Assembly (NCBI GenBank): GCA_038363925.1
Contig: JAQQWL010000015.1
Location: forward strand, 1,674,001 to 1,738,000
Source of the DNA: Apiospora phragmitis
Lineage: Eukaryota; Ascomycota; Sordariomycetes; Amphisphaeriales; Apiosporaceae
Direction of reading: 5' to 3'
DNA length: 64,000 bases
The notes below the pieces were generated by a model that saw only the letters and a program-made list of their open reading frames with translations, had not been told where the DNA came from and did no database searches. Position 1 is the first letter of the stretch; each line of letters begins with the position of its first letter. This document shows, one piece after another, positions 27,601-38,779 of this stretch. A program made the position numbers and the translations under genes.

Positions 27601-30600
27601 GGCTGCTGGAGAACCTATAGGGGATAGACGCATACCTAACATCGATATACTCATCGGGGTACCCTCGGAGTCCTATCCTCAGCTAGTCGCTACCATATGG
27701 TGCGGCACGTGTGTAATAGGGCAGTGCCTATACCCACCTTTCTCCCCTTCCCTGGCAAGTCGCCGAGTCGCCGACGACGGACAATGCCTGAATGGTTCGG
27801 AAGGGGCCCCCCTGCTTCTACCCAGCCCTTCCAGTCCCGGACACATGGCGATAATAGTGGAAGGGTAAGAGACTATGGAGACGGAACGGACGCATCTATC
27901 GTCTCATCATTCGAGAGGGGGCTCATCGGCCCATTGCCCATCCACTTCTTGTCTTGTGTATGCCATTAGTAACCGCCGACCCGCCCCCCCTGCTAGACCT
28001 GACTCTTTCTCCCAGCACCGTCCCCCGGCTCTCACGGCAGAGCATATGTACTGTTGGGGGTGGTGCGTGATAGATGAGACGAGGAGAGCCAATAAAGGGC
28101 AAGGCGGACAGTCCGATTGGCTTCGGACTAAGGAACAAGAATCTGACGTTCCTCCGGGGTTCTCGTGCAGGGTGACTATGTAGGGTTAGTATCTTGGTAG
28201 GTGGCTTCTCCTTCTCTTCATTCGGATGAGGAGAGTTACCTAGCACCTTCCTTAGGTGAATAAGATGTGCAGATGCACATCTACCAGCTGCCAACCTCAG
28301 TCTAGCTTGACAGTCCGTTGTACTTCACATCGAACTAACAAATGGGACCGATCCCATCTCCCGGGGAGTGAATGCAATGGTTTTCACCCAAGGGGGCTTA
28401 ATAAGAAGAAATATTCTAAGACTAAGTGCATATATTGAATATATCTCTGATGCTCAACAATAATAACTTCCAGCATCATCGTACTCAAGCTCCCAAAACA
28501 GTTTGTGGCAACTATTCTGCAGCAACGACCGCTGCCGCCGTAGCTGGACTTGCTTGGTTGCTTTGAAGCATAGAATAAGTCTCGAAGCTTCCAGACTATG
28601 GATCAGGCGTTCCCTTGTGTATCTCAGGTTTGGATCTCTCCCCTCTCTTTGCTTCTCTCGGTGTACAGCATAACACAGGACACCACGTACAGTGCTACTG
28701 CTGCTGCTGTACTCCATTGCACGGGGACGGCCACGTGTAGGCCATGTGTGTATCTCAACCTGCCCACCTAGCTGAGTGCGGTCAGCGGTCTGGACTACCT
28801 TACCAAATCAAGAGCTGGCCGGGGACGGGGCTCGACGCAGGTCCAATATGTTGCACTCTGGTAACGTGAGTGTAACCCCAAACGGTTGGATAGTATTCGT
28901 TACTGAGTACGGCTGTGCAGACGCTGTGTAATCCCACTGCCAAGAAAAGAAAGATGGAGGAGAAAACTGCCCACATGGGGGCGGACACAATGCGGGAAAC
29001 AGGAGAAAGAAGAAAGCACAGCAGCAAGCCACCGGCGGCCCAAACACGTGAGAATCAAAGAAAGAAAAAGTCGATTTGTTGTAGGGCGGAAAACCTAATT
29101 CTTCTTTGGCCATACATACTTACCGCTAAGCGGGCGTGGAGTATGGCCAGTCAAACTAGCTCTTGTGGTGACGATCAGTCCGGGTTGGCAAGGACGGAAA
29201 ACCTCGTATTCGCTTGACTCCGTCACCATGGGCCCCTGTCGGGGCACATTGCAAGGCCACACGCAACGGCCAGTTAGAAGCCAGAGCCGGCCTTCAGCTT
29301 CCAGATTCGATCTATACATAGTTATTTTTATTTTATTTTTTTTGCGGCACCTCCATAGGGCCAGGTAGGGCGGTGAAAGCGGCCTATGCGTCCGCATTGC
29401 TTACTATTCGCCGATGAACGGATTCCGACTGAGCCACCTCCCGGGGGGCCCCCCGCGAACCAAAAGAGGGGAAAACCCTACCGAAGATAATGCAGGAAAT
29501 ACGGGGAAACGGTTGGCCCGGCAGTGGTTTTCGCTATAGCGTATCGCGGGCGGCGCGTGTGGTCGCGTGCGCCGCCGCATAGCATAGCCACCCCGATAGG
29601 GCACGACCGGTATATGCTGCTGCGGCTGCGGCATCGCGACGGGTACCTGAGAACGAGGCAGTGACGATTCACCACCAGGGGGAAAAGAGAAAGTTGCACG
29701 ACACGAGGCGGGAACTGCGGTGCCGCCGAGGACACGAAGTTCAAATGCTGTGAGACGTATTGGCATTGCCGCTTTACCCTGGACATTATTGGCCCCCCAA
29801 AGCCGGTTATGGGAGGGGAGGAGAGGCAGTGAGGGCTCCAGATACCCGATGCTCGCCGACGACCCGAGTGAGGTTCCCGAATAGGCGAGCGAGGGTGCTC
29901 ATCGAACTTGGCGGCCTCGCGGGAACACGAGGGAATGAATATGCGAGTGAGCTGATGGACCTCGTTTTCGTCCACGGTTGGCAGGGTTGCTTGCTCTCTT
30001 TCCACTTCGAGCCTACACACACACACACAGTAGCAAAAATTCTGCTTCCTCCTATCCGCAAACGCCCATGCTCGGCCTACTTTCTCGAAGCGTCGTCGTC
30101 TGGGATAGGGAAACCGTCGAACAGTCATCAGTGGCTTGCTATGGGGCCTCCTCGTAGCTGGGTCCTCTCTCGACCAGCACACTCGTGGGTCTGCCGAGTG
30201 TTGAAGCTAGAACTGACTCGGTATTTGAGGACTTGATGATGGGGCAATCTAATAGTACGGTGTCGAAGGCTCTATCGGACCCTTGCACCCAATGCCCCTC
30301 GTACCCCTTCGAGCCAGAAGAACCCAGCCGATGGTACAATTATCGATGGGCGGACTTGGATGTGACATGGAATTAACACCCAAGATGCATTCAGGCCATA
30401 TAGGGGAGGCCGGGGATCGAGGTCCTTTCTCGGGCAAAAGAAAGGAGTTCGTTACTTGTTCGCCCTAGGGGATTTCCGAGAAGATACTGTTCAGGCTGGA
30501 GACAGCCCTTTCTATGCAATGAAATTGCAGAAGCTGAAGGAGACCCCTCCTTGGGGCCCCTGAGGACGGAGCAATCCAACAAATCGCGAGAAGTCCCCAG

Positions 30601-32170
30601 GCACTAACGACGAAGAACCATGCTGAGTCTCTGCTGCAGGGTGATGCCGATCCTCTATTCAGTCAGTACAAAGGCCACACCTGCCCCCTAGTCGGCCCAT
30701 TGCCACATAGGTTATGGTCAACCATTGGGGCGTGTGTATAGAGACGATAACGGATCTATTGGAACTCGACCATGGCTCGAGCGACTGTACCTGCATCTTG
30801 GAGTGCCACGTCTCTGAACACCCTTGGACGAGAGATGGATTTCCACCTCCAGCGGATAGGGGTCATGACACATGGCATACATGAAGACGGGTCTCCGAAG
30901 CCCAAAAGCCCATAAGCCGGAGGAACCAGGTTCCGCACTCCTCCTGCTGAGATGCTATTTACTTTCTGTACTGGCCGGAACAGCCAATATTGCCATACTT
31001 GCAGGGACCCCCATGTTGCGTTTACCCCCTAAGCTGCCGTCACGGTAGGTGCTGCTGTTGATTGGCGCTCTTATTAGCCACCTACGATACACACCACTCA
31101 CTGATGATGTGGACCGAAAGAAAAATTTCCGAACCTCAGGTTCCAATTCTCTTTCCATGCCACTGGTTTGATTCTGGTCAAGAGAGGAAAGACAGGTGTC
31201 TGCTGCATTAGGTGGTTTTCGGACCGCTCCTGCTACGTCTACCCGCCCGTACCAGTCACTCCCCCTTCCTTTTTCTTTGTGTACAGTACTAATAAAGTAA
31301 TCCCCAGATATCAGCCTTCACCCAATCTGGAACATGCTATTTCGGCATAACTACATAGAATAGAAATGGGACAATCGGTGATGATGGGGCTACTGGTATG
31401 TATCGATAGGATCACTGGCTATCTGCGGAATAGCGGACGGTGATCGATAGCCCCTTTTCGAGATCGTTTCTGTCTCTAATTAACCTACAGTACTAGCTAC
31501 ATGTGATCGCCTGCTATATCCGAAGGAGACTATGGCCAATCTGACCTTAAATACCACATCCACTGACACGTACATATGTACTGTAACCAACTAGTCCTTC
31601 CTTCACCAAGAGAGAAACGCCATGTCTTCCATGATTCCCCAAGTCCCCACCGAGATAAACGCGCCGCCGATACGTACCGCGACCGGTCCCGCGGCGGGAC
31701 GGGGTGCCGGAGTGTGCACCGCCGACACCACCTCAAAACGGCGCGGCCGGACGCGGGCCTGGGTCAAAAGCTGGTACGTGCGACGCCGAGGTGTGGTGCC
31801 TTCTCCAAACACGGACGGACATGTAAAAGCACCCAGAGAAGCGAAGCTGCGGATCGTTACCAGACTTGGCGCATGGCAAGTGTAGGTGCTTCATGCCTTG
31901 GAGTGTATGAATCATGTTATATAGTAACTTCGAATAGGCGTCCCTGGCGAGTACACATATGGCCGTGATTACTCAGTACCTGGGCATGCTCACGTGTATG
32001 TATCCTAAGTCACGGGTTTGATAATAATCGTACCACCTGACAAGAGCATGGCTTCGTCACCAGTACATCAATATATTGCAGTCTGGATAACGACAGAACA
32101 TAGAACTCCCTTTCCATGAGGCCGTTTCTTCTTATCTCTCCTATTGATGAATCTGTTTCCAACAGACGTT

Positions 32171-32275
32171 GAATAACCGTGACTGACTGTAACGGCCCAG
32201 TTGAATCAACTGTTACCCATATCGAATAACCGTTGATTCGACGGTTACTAGGCCTCGGTTACCAATATTGCGCAA
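32171..32275. promoter_or_regulatory. Cluster of Myb-like YAACNG words upstream of the Hce2-like gene
   Basis: Within about 100 bp there are at least five matches, on both strands, to the Myb core YAACNG (TAACGG, CAACTG, CAACGG and two TAACCG as reverse complements). There is a direct repeat GAATAACCGT (32171-32180 and 32224-32233) and a small hairpin pairing TAACCGT with ACGGTTA (about 32227-32247). It lies 240-340 bp before the next ATG. A regulatory role is inferred only. Confidence 0.3.
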
Positions 32276-32400
32276 ATAACTGGTCGTAACTTACATCTGG
32301 TGGAAAAGGGCAGGCAGAAGCTACGCCATGGATATCGAAGGAAGGCGGAAGCGCGAAAAGCACCTATGACTTCAATCGAATCCCCTGCCAAACATCCCCC

Positions 32401-32403
<3 letters not shown>

Positions 32404-32444
<41 letters not shown>
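32404..32444 (+). repeat. (CT)20 microsatellite in the Hce2-like gene leader
   Basis: An uninterrupted 41-base CT run ending 68 bases before the ATG at 32513. Pyrimidine tracts are common in fungal promoters and leaders; this one is unusually long and pure, so its length probably varies between strains. Confidence 0.95.
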
Positions 32445-32447
<3 letters not shown>

Positions 32448-32512
32448 CCACTTTGTCTCGTCCATCACAATAACTAGATTATATCTCAATTTCCCGACTC
32501 TCCTATCACAAA

Positions 32513-33246
32513 ATGGCCAACTACATGGATTATTTGTGCCGGACCGTCGCTTGTTTATTATTCCTGGGCTTTGCCGCCACGGTCATCACCCTCTCAGTGG
32601 TATTACCGTTGAAAGACGCTCACGCTTGGTCTCACTCGGACTTCCACCTCAGCCACGGAAGCGGTCGCGGCAGCAGCTCCTTCACCGCCTGCCAGCTACC
32701 CACCATGCCTGGCCTCCGCTCGGCAGCCCAACTGATCCTCGCCAGCAACAGCAGCGCCCTTGGGTCGGATTGCGCTACGTTCCACCATCCGGAGAACTCC
32801 AGCAGCCTCTGCCAAGACCCAGTCGTACACGACGACGGGTGACTGTCGATGGCCTGGTACCAAGACTGCAGCGAGCTGCAGAATCAATTGCGCAACGAGA
32901 CAGGTTATTGGGATACCACGGGCTGGGCCGATGACGTCGGTGGTGAGCGGGAGATCCTGTTCCAGTACAAGTCTTGCGTGGTGTTCTTGGATCGGCCAGA
33001 CAACGAAACGAGCTTTGCCTTGTAAGCTGGCGAATCTCTCCCTTCCCCCCTAGATGTCCCCATTCCTATTGTATACTGACGTTCAAGGACAGGATCGGGA
33101 ACGAAGATGTGTTGGCATGGATCGACATAGTCAAGGACGCCTTCGGAACTGCCGCAGCCGATGGAGAGGCAACCATCGCGGAGGTAGGACGGACGGACTG
33201 CGCAGGGACTACGTTGGAATTCCAGGTTGATGGTGCGGACTCCTGA
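32513..33246 (+). pseudogene. Hce2 (Ecp2-like) secreted effector-type gene with in-frame TGA
   Basis: The N-terminus has a hydrophobic segment (about residues 10-32) suited to secretion or anchoring. The downstream part matches the Hce2 family of Cladosporium fulvum Ecp2 homologues: an early Cys (DCATF), the WYQDCSELQNQL block, YKSCVVFL, and after an intron the IGNEDVLAWI..DCAG end. The intron is 33022-33092 (donor GTAAGC, CTGAC branch, acceptor ACAG). All of this is in one frame except for TGA at 32840-32842, between the SSLCQDP segment and the WYQDC block. That leaves 109 residues upstream, and an internal ATG at 32849 that would lack a signal peptide. The TGA is followed by CTG, a context known to be leaky in some fungi, so readthrough is an alternative to a dead gene. 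Hce2 proteins are cysteine-bonded and some cause host necrosis; no activity can be claimed here. Confidence 0.65.
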
Positions 33247-33794
33247 ATCACCTAGAACACCACGAGGTCGTGATGGACGCAAGGATTGGGACATTTCTGT
33301 TTTAGGCAAACACCTAGGGGATGATAACAGCCCTTATACCAAACCACTTAACAAGACCAGTAATACCATATGTGATTTTGCAAGTGATCTCATAATCCGT
33401 TCGCGTGACCTCATTTCGGTGTGCGTTTGGGGGTTGGGATCATATGGGACAGGACCGTGGTAGTCAGGTAACGCCCGGAATACAGGTTTCCATGTTCGTG
33501 TATTTTCTGTTTGAAATACCCGAAGTCTGTGATGATGGCGTGCACAACTTGCTTGCTGATTTAATTATGATTTGTGTTTACAACACCCCAGAGGCATCTA
33601 CCCTAGCCAGCAATGGGATGACTGGCAATGGGATGCTTATAAACAGATAGGAAGCAAGTCCCATACCCTCAAGAGATTAAAAAGACCCTACCACTCCCTA
33701 GGTGTTAAATAATAGAATATCAACGGCAACAAAAACAATAAGTCATTATCTTCATATCTTTGTTCTTAAGGAAACGCCATGTCCTTATTCCTCT
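33247..33794. other. Intergenic, 3' ends of Hce2-like and asparaginase genes
   Basis: About 550 bp between convergent genes. It presumably holds both 3' UTRs. No gene or RNA is seen. Confidence 0.5.
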
Positions 33795-35556
33795 TCAAGC
33801 CCGCGCAGCCTTCCCGATACCCGCCTCCTCCTGCTCCCACAGCAGCCCGCCCGCCTCCCGGAGCAGGTCGGCGAACTCGGTGCGGCCCATCTTGACGGCG
33901 AGGAAGAGCGGCGTGTTGTTAGCGCGGTTGCGGGCGTGCACGCCGGCGCCGCGCAGCAGCAGCAGCTTGAGGATCTCGACGTCGGGCCCGACGGCGGCGA
34001 GGTGCAGCGCCGTGTTGCCCGCGTAGTCGGCGCGCTTCAGCAGCTGGTGCCCGATCTCGTCGCCCTCAAGCAGCTCGCGCACGCCTGCGAGGTCGCCGCG
34101 CTCGATCGCGTAGCCCAGCAGCGCGAAGGCCGCCTCGGGCCCGCTCAGGCGGCCCAGCAGCGCCGCCGCCGCGTCGCTCTCTGCTTCGAGGTCCAGGATC
34201 GGTGGGTGCGTGAGCGACGACGACTTGAACTCGGTCAGCTCCCCCCGCAGCGAGCGCGACATCTGGCGCGCGATTTCGGCGGGCGCCAGCTTGCCGCCCT
34301 TCTCGAGGGCCAACAGGTACGACAGCTTGGTCAGGGCGGCCTCGGTCGTCAGGTCGTGCCCGAAGACGACGCCGGCCTGGCCCAGCTGGTAGCCGGGCGC
34401 GTACAGGGGCGAGACGAAGCCGTTGGTGCACTGCGAGACGTTGACGACGGTGATGCCGCGCTCGACGGCGGAGCCGATGGTGCGAGTCAGCGAGCCGTCG
34501 ACGCCGGCGGGGGCGTTGCCCATGCCGAAGGTCTCGAGGATGAGGCCGCGCAGGTCGGGCACGCGCAGGATCGAGTCGATCATCTCGGGCTTGATGCCGG
34601 GGAAGATGCGGACGCAGGCGACGTGGGCCGTGTCGAGGTAGGGGGTCACGCCGAAGGGGGCGATGGTGGTGGGCCGGCGCACGAGGGACCAGTTGACGTC
34701 GATGCCGAGGCCGGTGACGCGGGCCAGGGGCTCGCAGTTGGGACTCGCGAAGGCGTCGAAGGACGAGGCCGAGGCCTTGGTCGTGCGGTTGCCGCGGAAG
34801 AGCGTGTGGTGGAAGAAGAGGCAGACCTCGGGGATGACGAAGGTGCCGGCGATGATGAGGGAGCCCAGCAGGTTGTCGACGGCGTCCGACTGCAGCGCGA
34901 AGATGGACGCCTGCGAGCCCGTCAGCACCACGGGCTTGCCCAGGTCCTGCATCATGAAGGACAGCGCCGAGGCCGAGTATGACAGCGAGTCGGTGCCGTG
35001 CAGCACGACGAAGCCGTCGAACAGGTGGTAGTTGGCCTTGATGGTGGTCGCGATCTGCGTCCAGCCGTCCGAGCTGATACTGGACGAGTCCAGCAGCGGG
35101 TTGAACTCGAGCGCGCCATAACGGATGTGTTTGGAGTAGGAGCTAGGCGGCGTCCGCAGACTGTCTAGCAGGATCTTCTCGCCGTCCTTGATGGCAGTGA
35201 GTTTGACTGTTGGGGCATGTTAGTTGGGAAAAAGGAGACTCTGCCAAGTTCCGACGCAGGAGGAAAAGGGGTTGATAAGGATTGAACCATGGCGATGATA
35301 GCCGGGTAGGTATCAAGCATTTGGCAAATGATCAAAAGGATGTGTAAAGCGAGCGCAGTCGTTGCATTGACTTACCTCTCTCAGATTTGTCGTTGAAAGA
35401 AGGGCGCGGGGCCATGGCACTCTCCAAGAAGCCATCGACAGGCACTAGGCCGCCTTCTGAGGGTTGCATGCATATTGTGCCTCCCGTGATGATGATAAGG
35501 ACCCGGGACTCTGGGTAGGTCTCGTTGCCTTTGACCACGGCAGTAAATCCGCCCAT
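33795..35556 (-). CDS. L-asparaginase (type I, ASPG-like) with C-terminal ankyrin repeats
   Basis: Hydrolyses L-asparagine to aspartate and ammonia; relatives also carry lysophospholipase annotation. Exon 1 is 35556-35376 and exon 2 is 35206-33795, joined across a 169-nt intron (donor GTAAGT, acceptor ACAG) to give 530 residues. Both threonine motifs of the class are present: TGGTI at residues 24-28 and HGTDS at 130-134. A third family landmark is FNPLLDSSSIS near residue 95. The asparaginase fold ends near residue 410; after it come ankyrin repeats (YAGNTALHLAA, NNTPLFLAVKMGRTEFADLL), as in bacterial, fungal and animal 60-kDa asparaginase/lysophospholipases. No signal peptide is evident, so cytosolic action is likely. 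Exon 2 is extremely GC-rich at third codon positions, which creates a long antisense open frame that is only a shadow. The start at 35556 is the first ATG in the frame. Confidence 0.92.
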
Positions 35557-36155
35557 CTTTCCGGATGGGATCAAAAAAAGAAATCTAAAGCTTATGGTAT
35601 ATAAATAACGAGTGTAATTATACAACAGAATCACATCAAAGCAGAGCGTATAAGTAAAGTCAATCCCTTGTAGGTTTCGAGGCCCAGATTCGGGAGTGCT
35701 GAGTTAATAATCCTGCGGCTGGCTTGCCGGTGCGAGCGATAGCGGATGGGGCCGGACCTGCTTCCCCAGAGTCCACCCTATAATTACGTTAAAAGAATAA
35801 AATTCTGTTTGTTCATTAGGGAGAAAGAGGTAAAGGGGCTCCACTTGATACATTTCTTTGAATCGCTTCATCTGGGCAGGCCAGAATCAAGATAACCATC
35901 GTAGGCGTACCGGCTGCATGTATGGAAAATAGAGGTACTCAATCATATGCAATCCTGAAGCGGCATTGAGCTGAGAAAGACAGGGGGCTTGGCAAAAATC
36001 CCCGTCGCACCCCGCGAAACCTTATCACTGCACAGGCAACTCCCCAAAACGACAAGGAGTATAGTATATGACATGTGCACATAATAATATGTAGGGTAGT
36101 TTGTTGTATAATACATACATACATACAGTACATGCTCAGAAATCGCTTGCTATGA
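35557..36155. other. Intergenic between asparaginase and PSD1
   Basis: About 600 bp containing the asparaginase promoter and the PSD1 3' UTR (both genes are on the minus strand). It is fairly AT-rich with a TACA run near 36112-36126. No gene is seen. Confidence 0.5.
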
Positions 36156-37709
36156 CTACGATTGCTCATTGACGTAGCCCAGTGCCTGGCCCATCTTCAC
36201 TTTCTGTCCCTTTTCGACGGCCCAGTGGAATCCGTGCGCTGACTCGTTGCCCTCGTGGTGCGGTGCTTCAAATATCAATACGACGGTGCTCCCGAGTTGA
36301 AAGCCTCCCATTTCATCGCCGCACCTCAGAGCATAGCCGCCGAGAACAGGACTAGCTGCTGCATACGTCGCTTCAGCAAAACCGCTGTACGGCTCACCTC
36401 GTGCGCTCGCCTCGTCTGCAGCACGATCCGCCGCAGTATCTGTTGTGAGTGAGTTGGTCCTCAGCTCACGATCAAAGTTGATCTTGATGGATCCTACGTT
36501 GGTCGCTCCGACTGGCACGTAACTGAAGAAGCCGTAACGCCATCTACCCAGCAGCACAACTCTCTCGTTCAATGTGAAAAGCCCAGGCAGAGTTCGTTGC
36601 AGGTAGGGCGAGACCGAATAGAGCTCGCCAGCGAAATGACGGCGGCGTTCTACAACCCAGTCGGCCGGGGAGTGAAAGCGGTGGTAGTCGCCAGGGGCAA
36701 GGTAGATGACAGTGTAATAAAGTGCAGTCTTCTTGTCAGCCGACAAGACGTCGTACCATGGCTTCTCCCCCAACGCAAGCTCTGCGCCAACCTTAGACAC
36801 AGCGCTCTCGCTGGACTTCGTAGATTGGTCCTGGACACCGGGGTTGCCCTTCTTGCTTTGGCCAGAAAGGAGATTTGGTAATGTGTAGGAGATGCCATTG
36901 ACACGGGCAAACTCCTCATCCTGCTTCACGAGCTCCTCGTCGCGCTCAATTTCGACCTGCGAATCATTAGGATCCGTCGACTGATCCCCGCTTGCAATAC
37001 TTGGAGCAGGACTGTTCTTTCCCAGTAAAGCATCAACACTGTAGGTCACACCCTTGACCTGCTCAATATCTCCGCCTTCGATGCGGCCATACTGCAAGAC
37101 GCGGCCGTCGGAGGGGGACAGTAGCGCATTCGGAGTAGGGTCAAGAGGACGCGCGCCGGGCTTTAACGTTCGGTAGAAAAAGGCAGCCAGATTGGGGTAC
37201 ACATGGAGATCGGGTTCCGAAACCTCGTCCAGGTTGACCCCGAAAACAAAAGCGTACAGCTTGAAGCCAGGGACACGCAGATAGTATGGAATCACGAGCT
37301 CATTGAACTGCCCCCAGAGCCTGGATATGGCCTTCAGTGGGAGCGTGGACATAACTTGAACCTGCCATGGTCCTTCCGGTCGTATTTTAGGTCTTTTCTT
37401 CGGGCGCTTTCCAAACTCTTCAGCCTCCTGGTCTAGCCTTTCCTTCTCCCGAGCCTGGGATTTATAGAATTGGACGAGTCCAAGGAATCCAATGCCTAGA
37501 CCGACAGGTATGGGGTACCATTGCACCTTGGTGTTCTTCAGGGCCGACCCCAGCCTTGAGTTGAAGCTTTCCTTTTGCTGGTATTTCGGAGACGTGTGGC
37601 GGAAAGAGGGTTGCGGCCCTGTTGAGAAATTCCTCGTATATCGTCTGGGCCCGGCCGAATATAAATGTCGAAGCATGGAGCCGGGACAAGGGCCAGGTCG
37701 AGGTAGCAT
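36156..37709 (-). CDS. PSD1: Phosphatidylserine decarboxylase, mitochondrial (Psd1)
   Basis: Converts phosphatidylserine to phosphatidylethanolamine at the mitochondrial inner membrane. It is a single exon of 517 residues. The N-terminus is Arg-rich and lacks acidic residues for about 45 positions (a mitochondrial presequence, with RNFST near residue 30), followed by one membrane segment at about residues 65-83. The catalytic domain has the blocks YYTVIYLAPGDYHRFHSP and LGRWRYGFFSYVPVGATNVGSI. The self-cleavage site LGST lies at residues 472-475; Ser474 would become the pyruvoyl group of the alpha chain. A low-complexity insert at about residues 225-300 separates the early beta-strand region from the core, as in other Pezizomycotina Psd1 proteins. 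A second ATG 33 bases downstream (Met12) is an alternative start. No break is seen. Confidence 0.95.
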   Translation of the reverse strand: MLPRPGPCPGSMLRHLYSAGPRRYTRNFSTGPQPSFRHTSPKYQQKESFNSRLGSALKNTKVQWYPIPVGLGIGFLGLVQFYKSQAREKERLDQEAEEFGKRPKKRPKIRPEGPWQVQVMSTLPLKAISRLWGQFNELVIPYYLRVPGFKLYAFVFGVNLDEVSEPDLHVYPNLAAFFYRTLKPGARPLDPTPNALLSPSDGRVLQYGRIEGGDIEQVKGVTYSVDALLGKNSPAPSIASGDQSTDPNDSQVEIERDEELVKQDEEFARVNGISYTLPNLLSGQSKKGNPGVQDQSTKSSESAVSKVGAELALGEKPWYDVLSADKKTALYYTVIYLAPGDYHRFHSPADWVVERRRHFAGELYSVSPYLQRTLPGLFTLNERVVLLGRWRYGFFSYVPVGATNVGSIKINFDRELRTNSLTTDTAADRAADEASARGEPYSGFAEATYAAASPVLGGYALRCGDEMGGFQLGSTVVLIFEAPHHEGNESAHGFHWAVEKGQKVKMGQALGYVNEQS

Positions 37710-38779
37710 TTTGGATGCTAAAAGGCTTGCCGTTGTTGCGCGCCAATGGACCGAAAAAAATCGCTATGATAGCTTCATATCCAGACAGCCGATGAGGGTC
37801 GATGGTGTCGCAAAAACTGGTGGAAGCAGGCAAGTGGTGGTTGCGACTGGCAACTATCTCAAAAGCTGCACAGGGGTGGGATGATGTCAAGTCAAGGTCT
37901 GCTTTCCCCCGGGCGATCTACCTACAGTAGGGTACTGCATCTATCCGAGCTGTGGGTAAGCCAAGACCATGACGCATCAGACCAGACGGTCCTCAGAAAG
38001 CTATGCCTTTTCTAGAAGCACACGATAGATATTTGGGCGGTCAAAAAAGGCAGATTCTTTATAGAAGCAGGGCTTTGTACCAAACTGTCGGTTTTCGTAG
38101 ATACTCACAACTTACGCGGTTATGCCTTCCGCATGACACATATGCTAATTAGAAGTGTAGAATTACATCAGAACTGTCGCATAGGCAGTTAGGTCGCTGA
38201 AGCCTGAAGGTGGGTGCTGGCAGCTGGGTGCACGTGGGAGTTCAGCCTAGAACTCAGCCTGACAGGGGTGCTACAGTAGTTGGACGCCCGCTAAAATAAT
38301 AAGGCCAACGTGGAACTTTCAGCGTCCCGCGGCCTGCCCTGAGCCCAAAAAAGTGTTTGCTGGTCAGTGCCTAGTCGCATTGTGGTTTGACCCATCCCCG
38401 TACGTGGATCATTTGGTGATGACAGCTTACGTCCAACAGACAGTCCATCTGGCTGATAAATTCACTGCTCTTGCAACATCACCACAACCTCACTTCTCGT
38501 CACTCCTTTCTTGCGTGCAGGCCTGTCATTTCCATGGCAGGAGATCTGACAGCTACACACATCTAATCTAATCAATAGATACCACCACCCTACTTTTCTT
38601 GGACGTCTTCATCGATATCCAACTCCCACCTTCCTCAGCCTGGCATGCTTTCCTTCGATTCATAGGATCTTGAGGCTGGTTGTGGCTGCCACAGCAGCTC
38701 TGGTTAGCGCATTCGATAAATCCTTTCTCCAAAGAAATCGCCAGGACCGAATTCCTGCCCAGGCGAAATCATACCCACC
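37710..38779. other. Divergent intergenic region PSD1 / USA1-like
   Basis: About 1.07 kb between two divergently transcribed membrane-biology genes, so it must hold both promoters. A palindromic CACGTG lies near 38230. The last 200 bp before 38780 are pyrimidine-rich, as in a leader. No coding signal is seen. Confidence 0.5.

Larger units (their letters stand above)
24669..32512. other. 7.8-kb gene-poor stretch downstream of the regulator
   Basis: No gene can be supported. The longest open frames (for example the 234-codon minus-strand frame at 29478-30182) are Arg- and Cys-rich with no domain or hydrophobic pattern, overlap open frames on the other strand, and look like chance. Simple repeats include CA near 30018 and the CT run at 32404. 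No transposon protein remnants were recognised. The part from about 32160 is treated separately as the upstream region of the Hce2-like gene. Confidence 0.55.

Noticed and set aside
29478..30182. 234-codon minus-strand frame and the 158-codon plus-strand frame over it
   Set aside because: No domain, signal or membrane pattern; Arg/Ser/Cys-rich composition typical of random GC-rich DNA; no intron partners.
33702..34982. 426-codon open frame on the plus strand
   Set aside because: It lies antisense to asparaginase exon 2; the minus strand has clear motifs, and GC-rich third positions keep the opposite strand open. Its residues are Gly/Arg/Val-rich with no domain.
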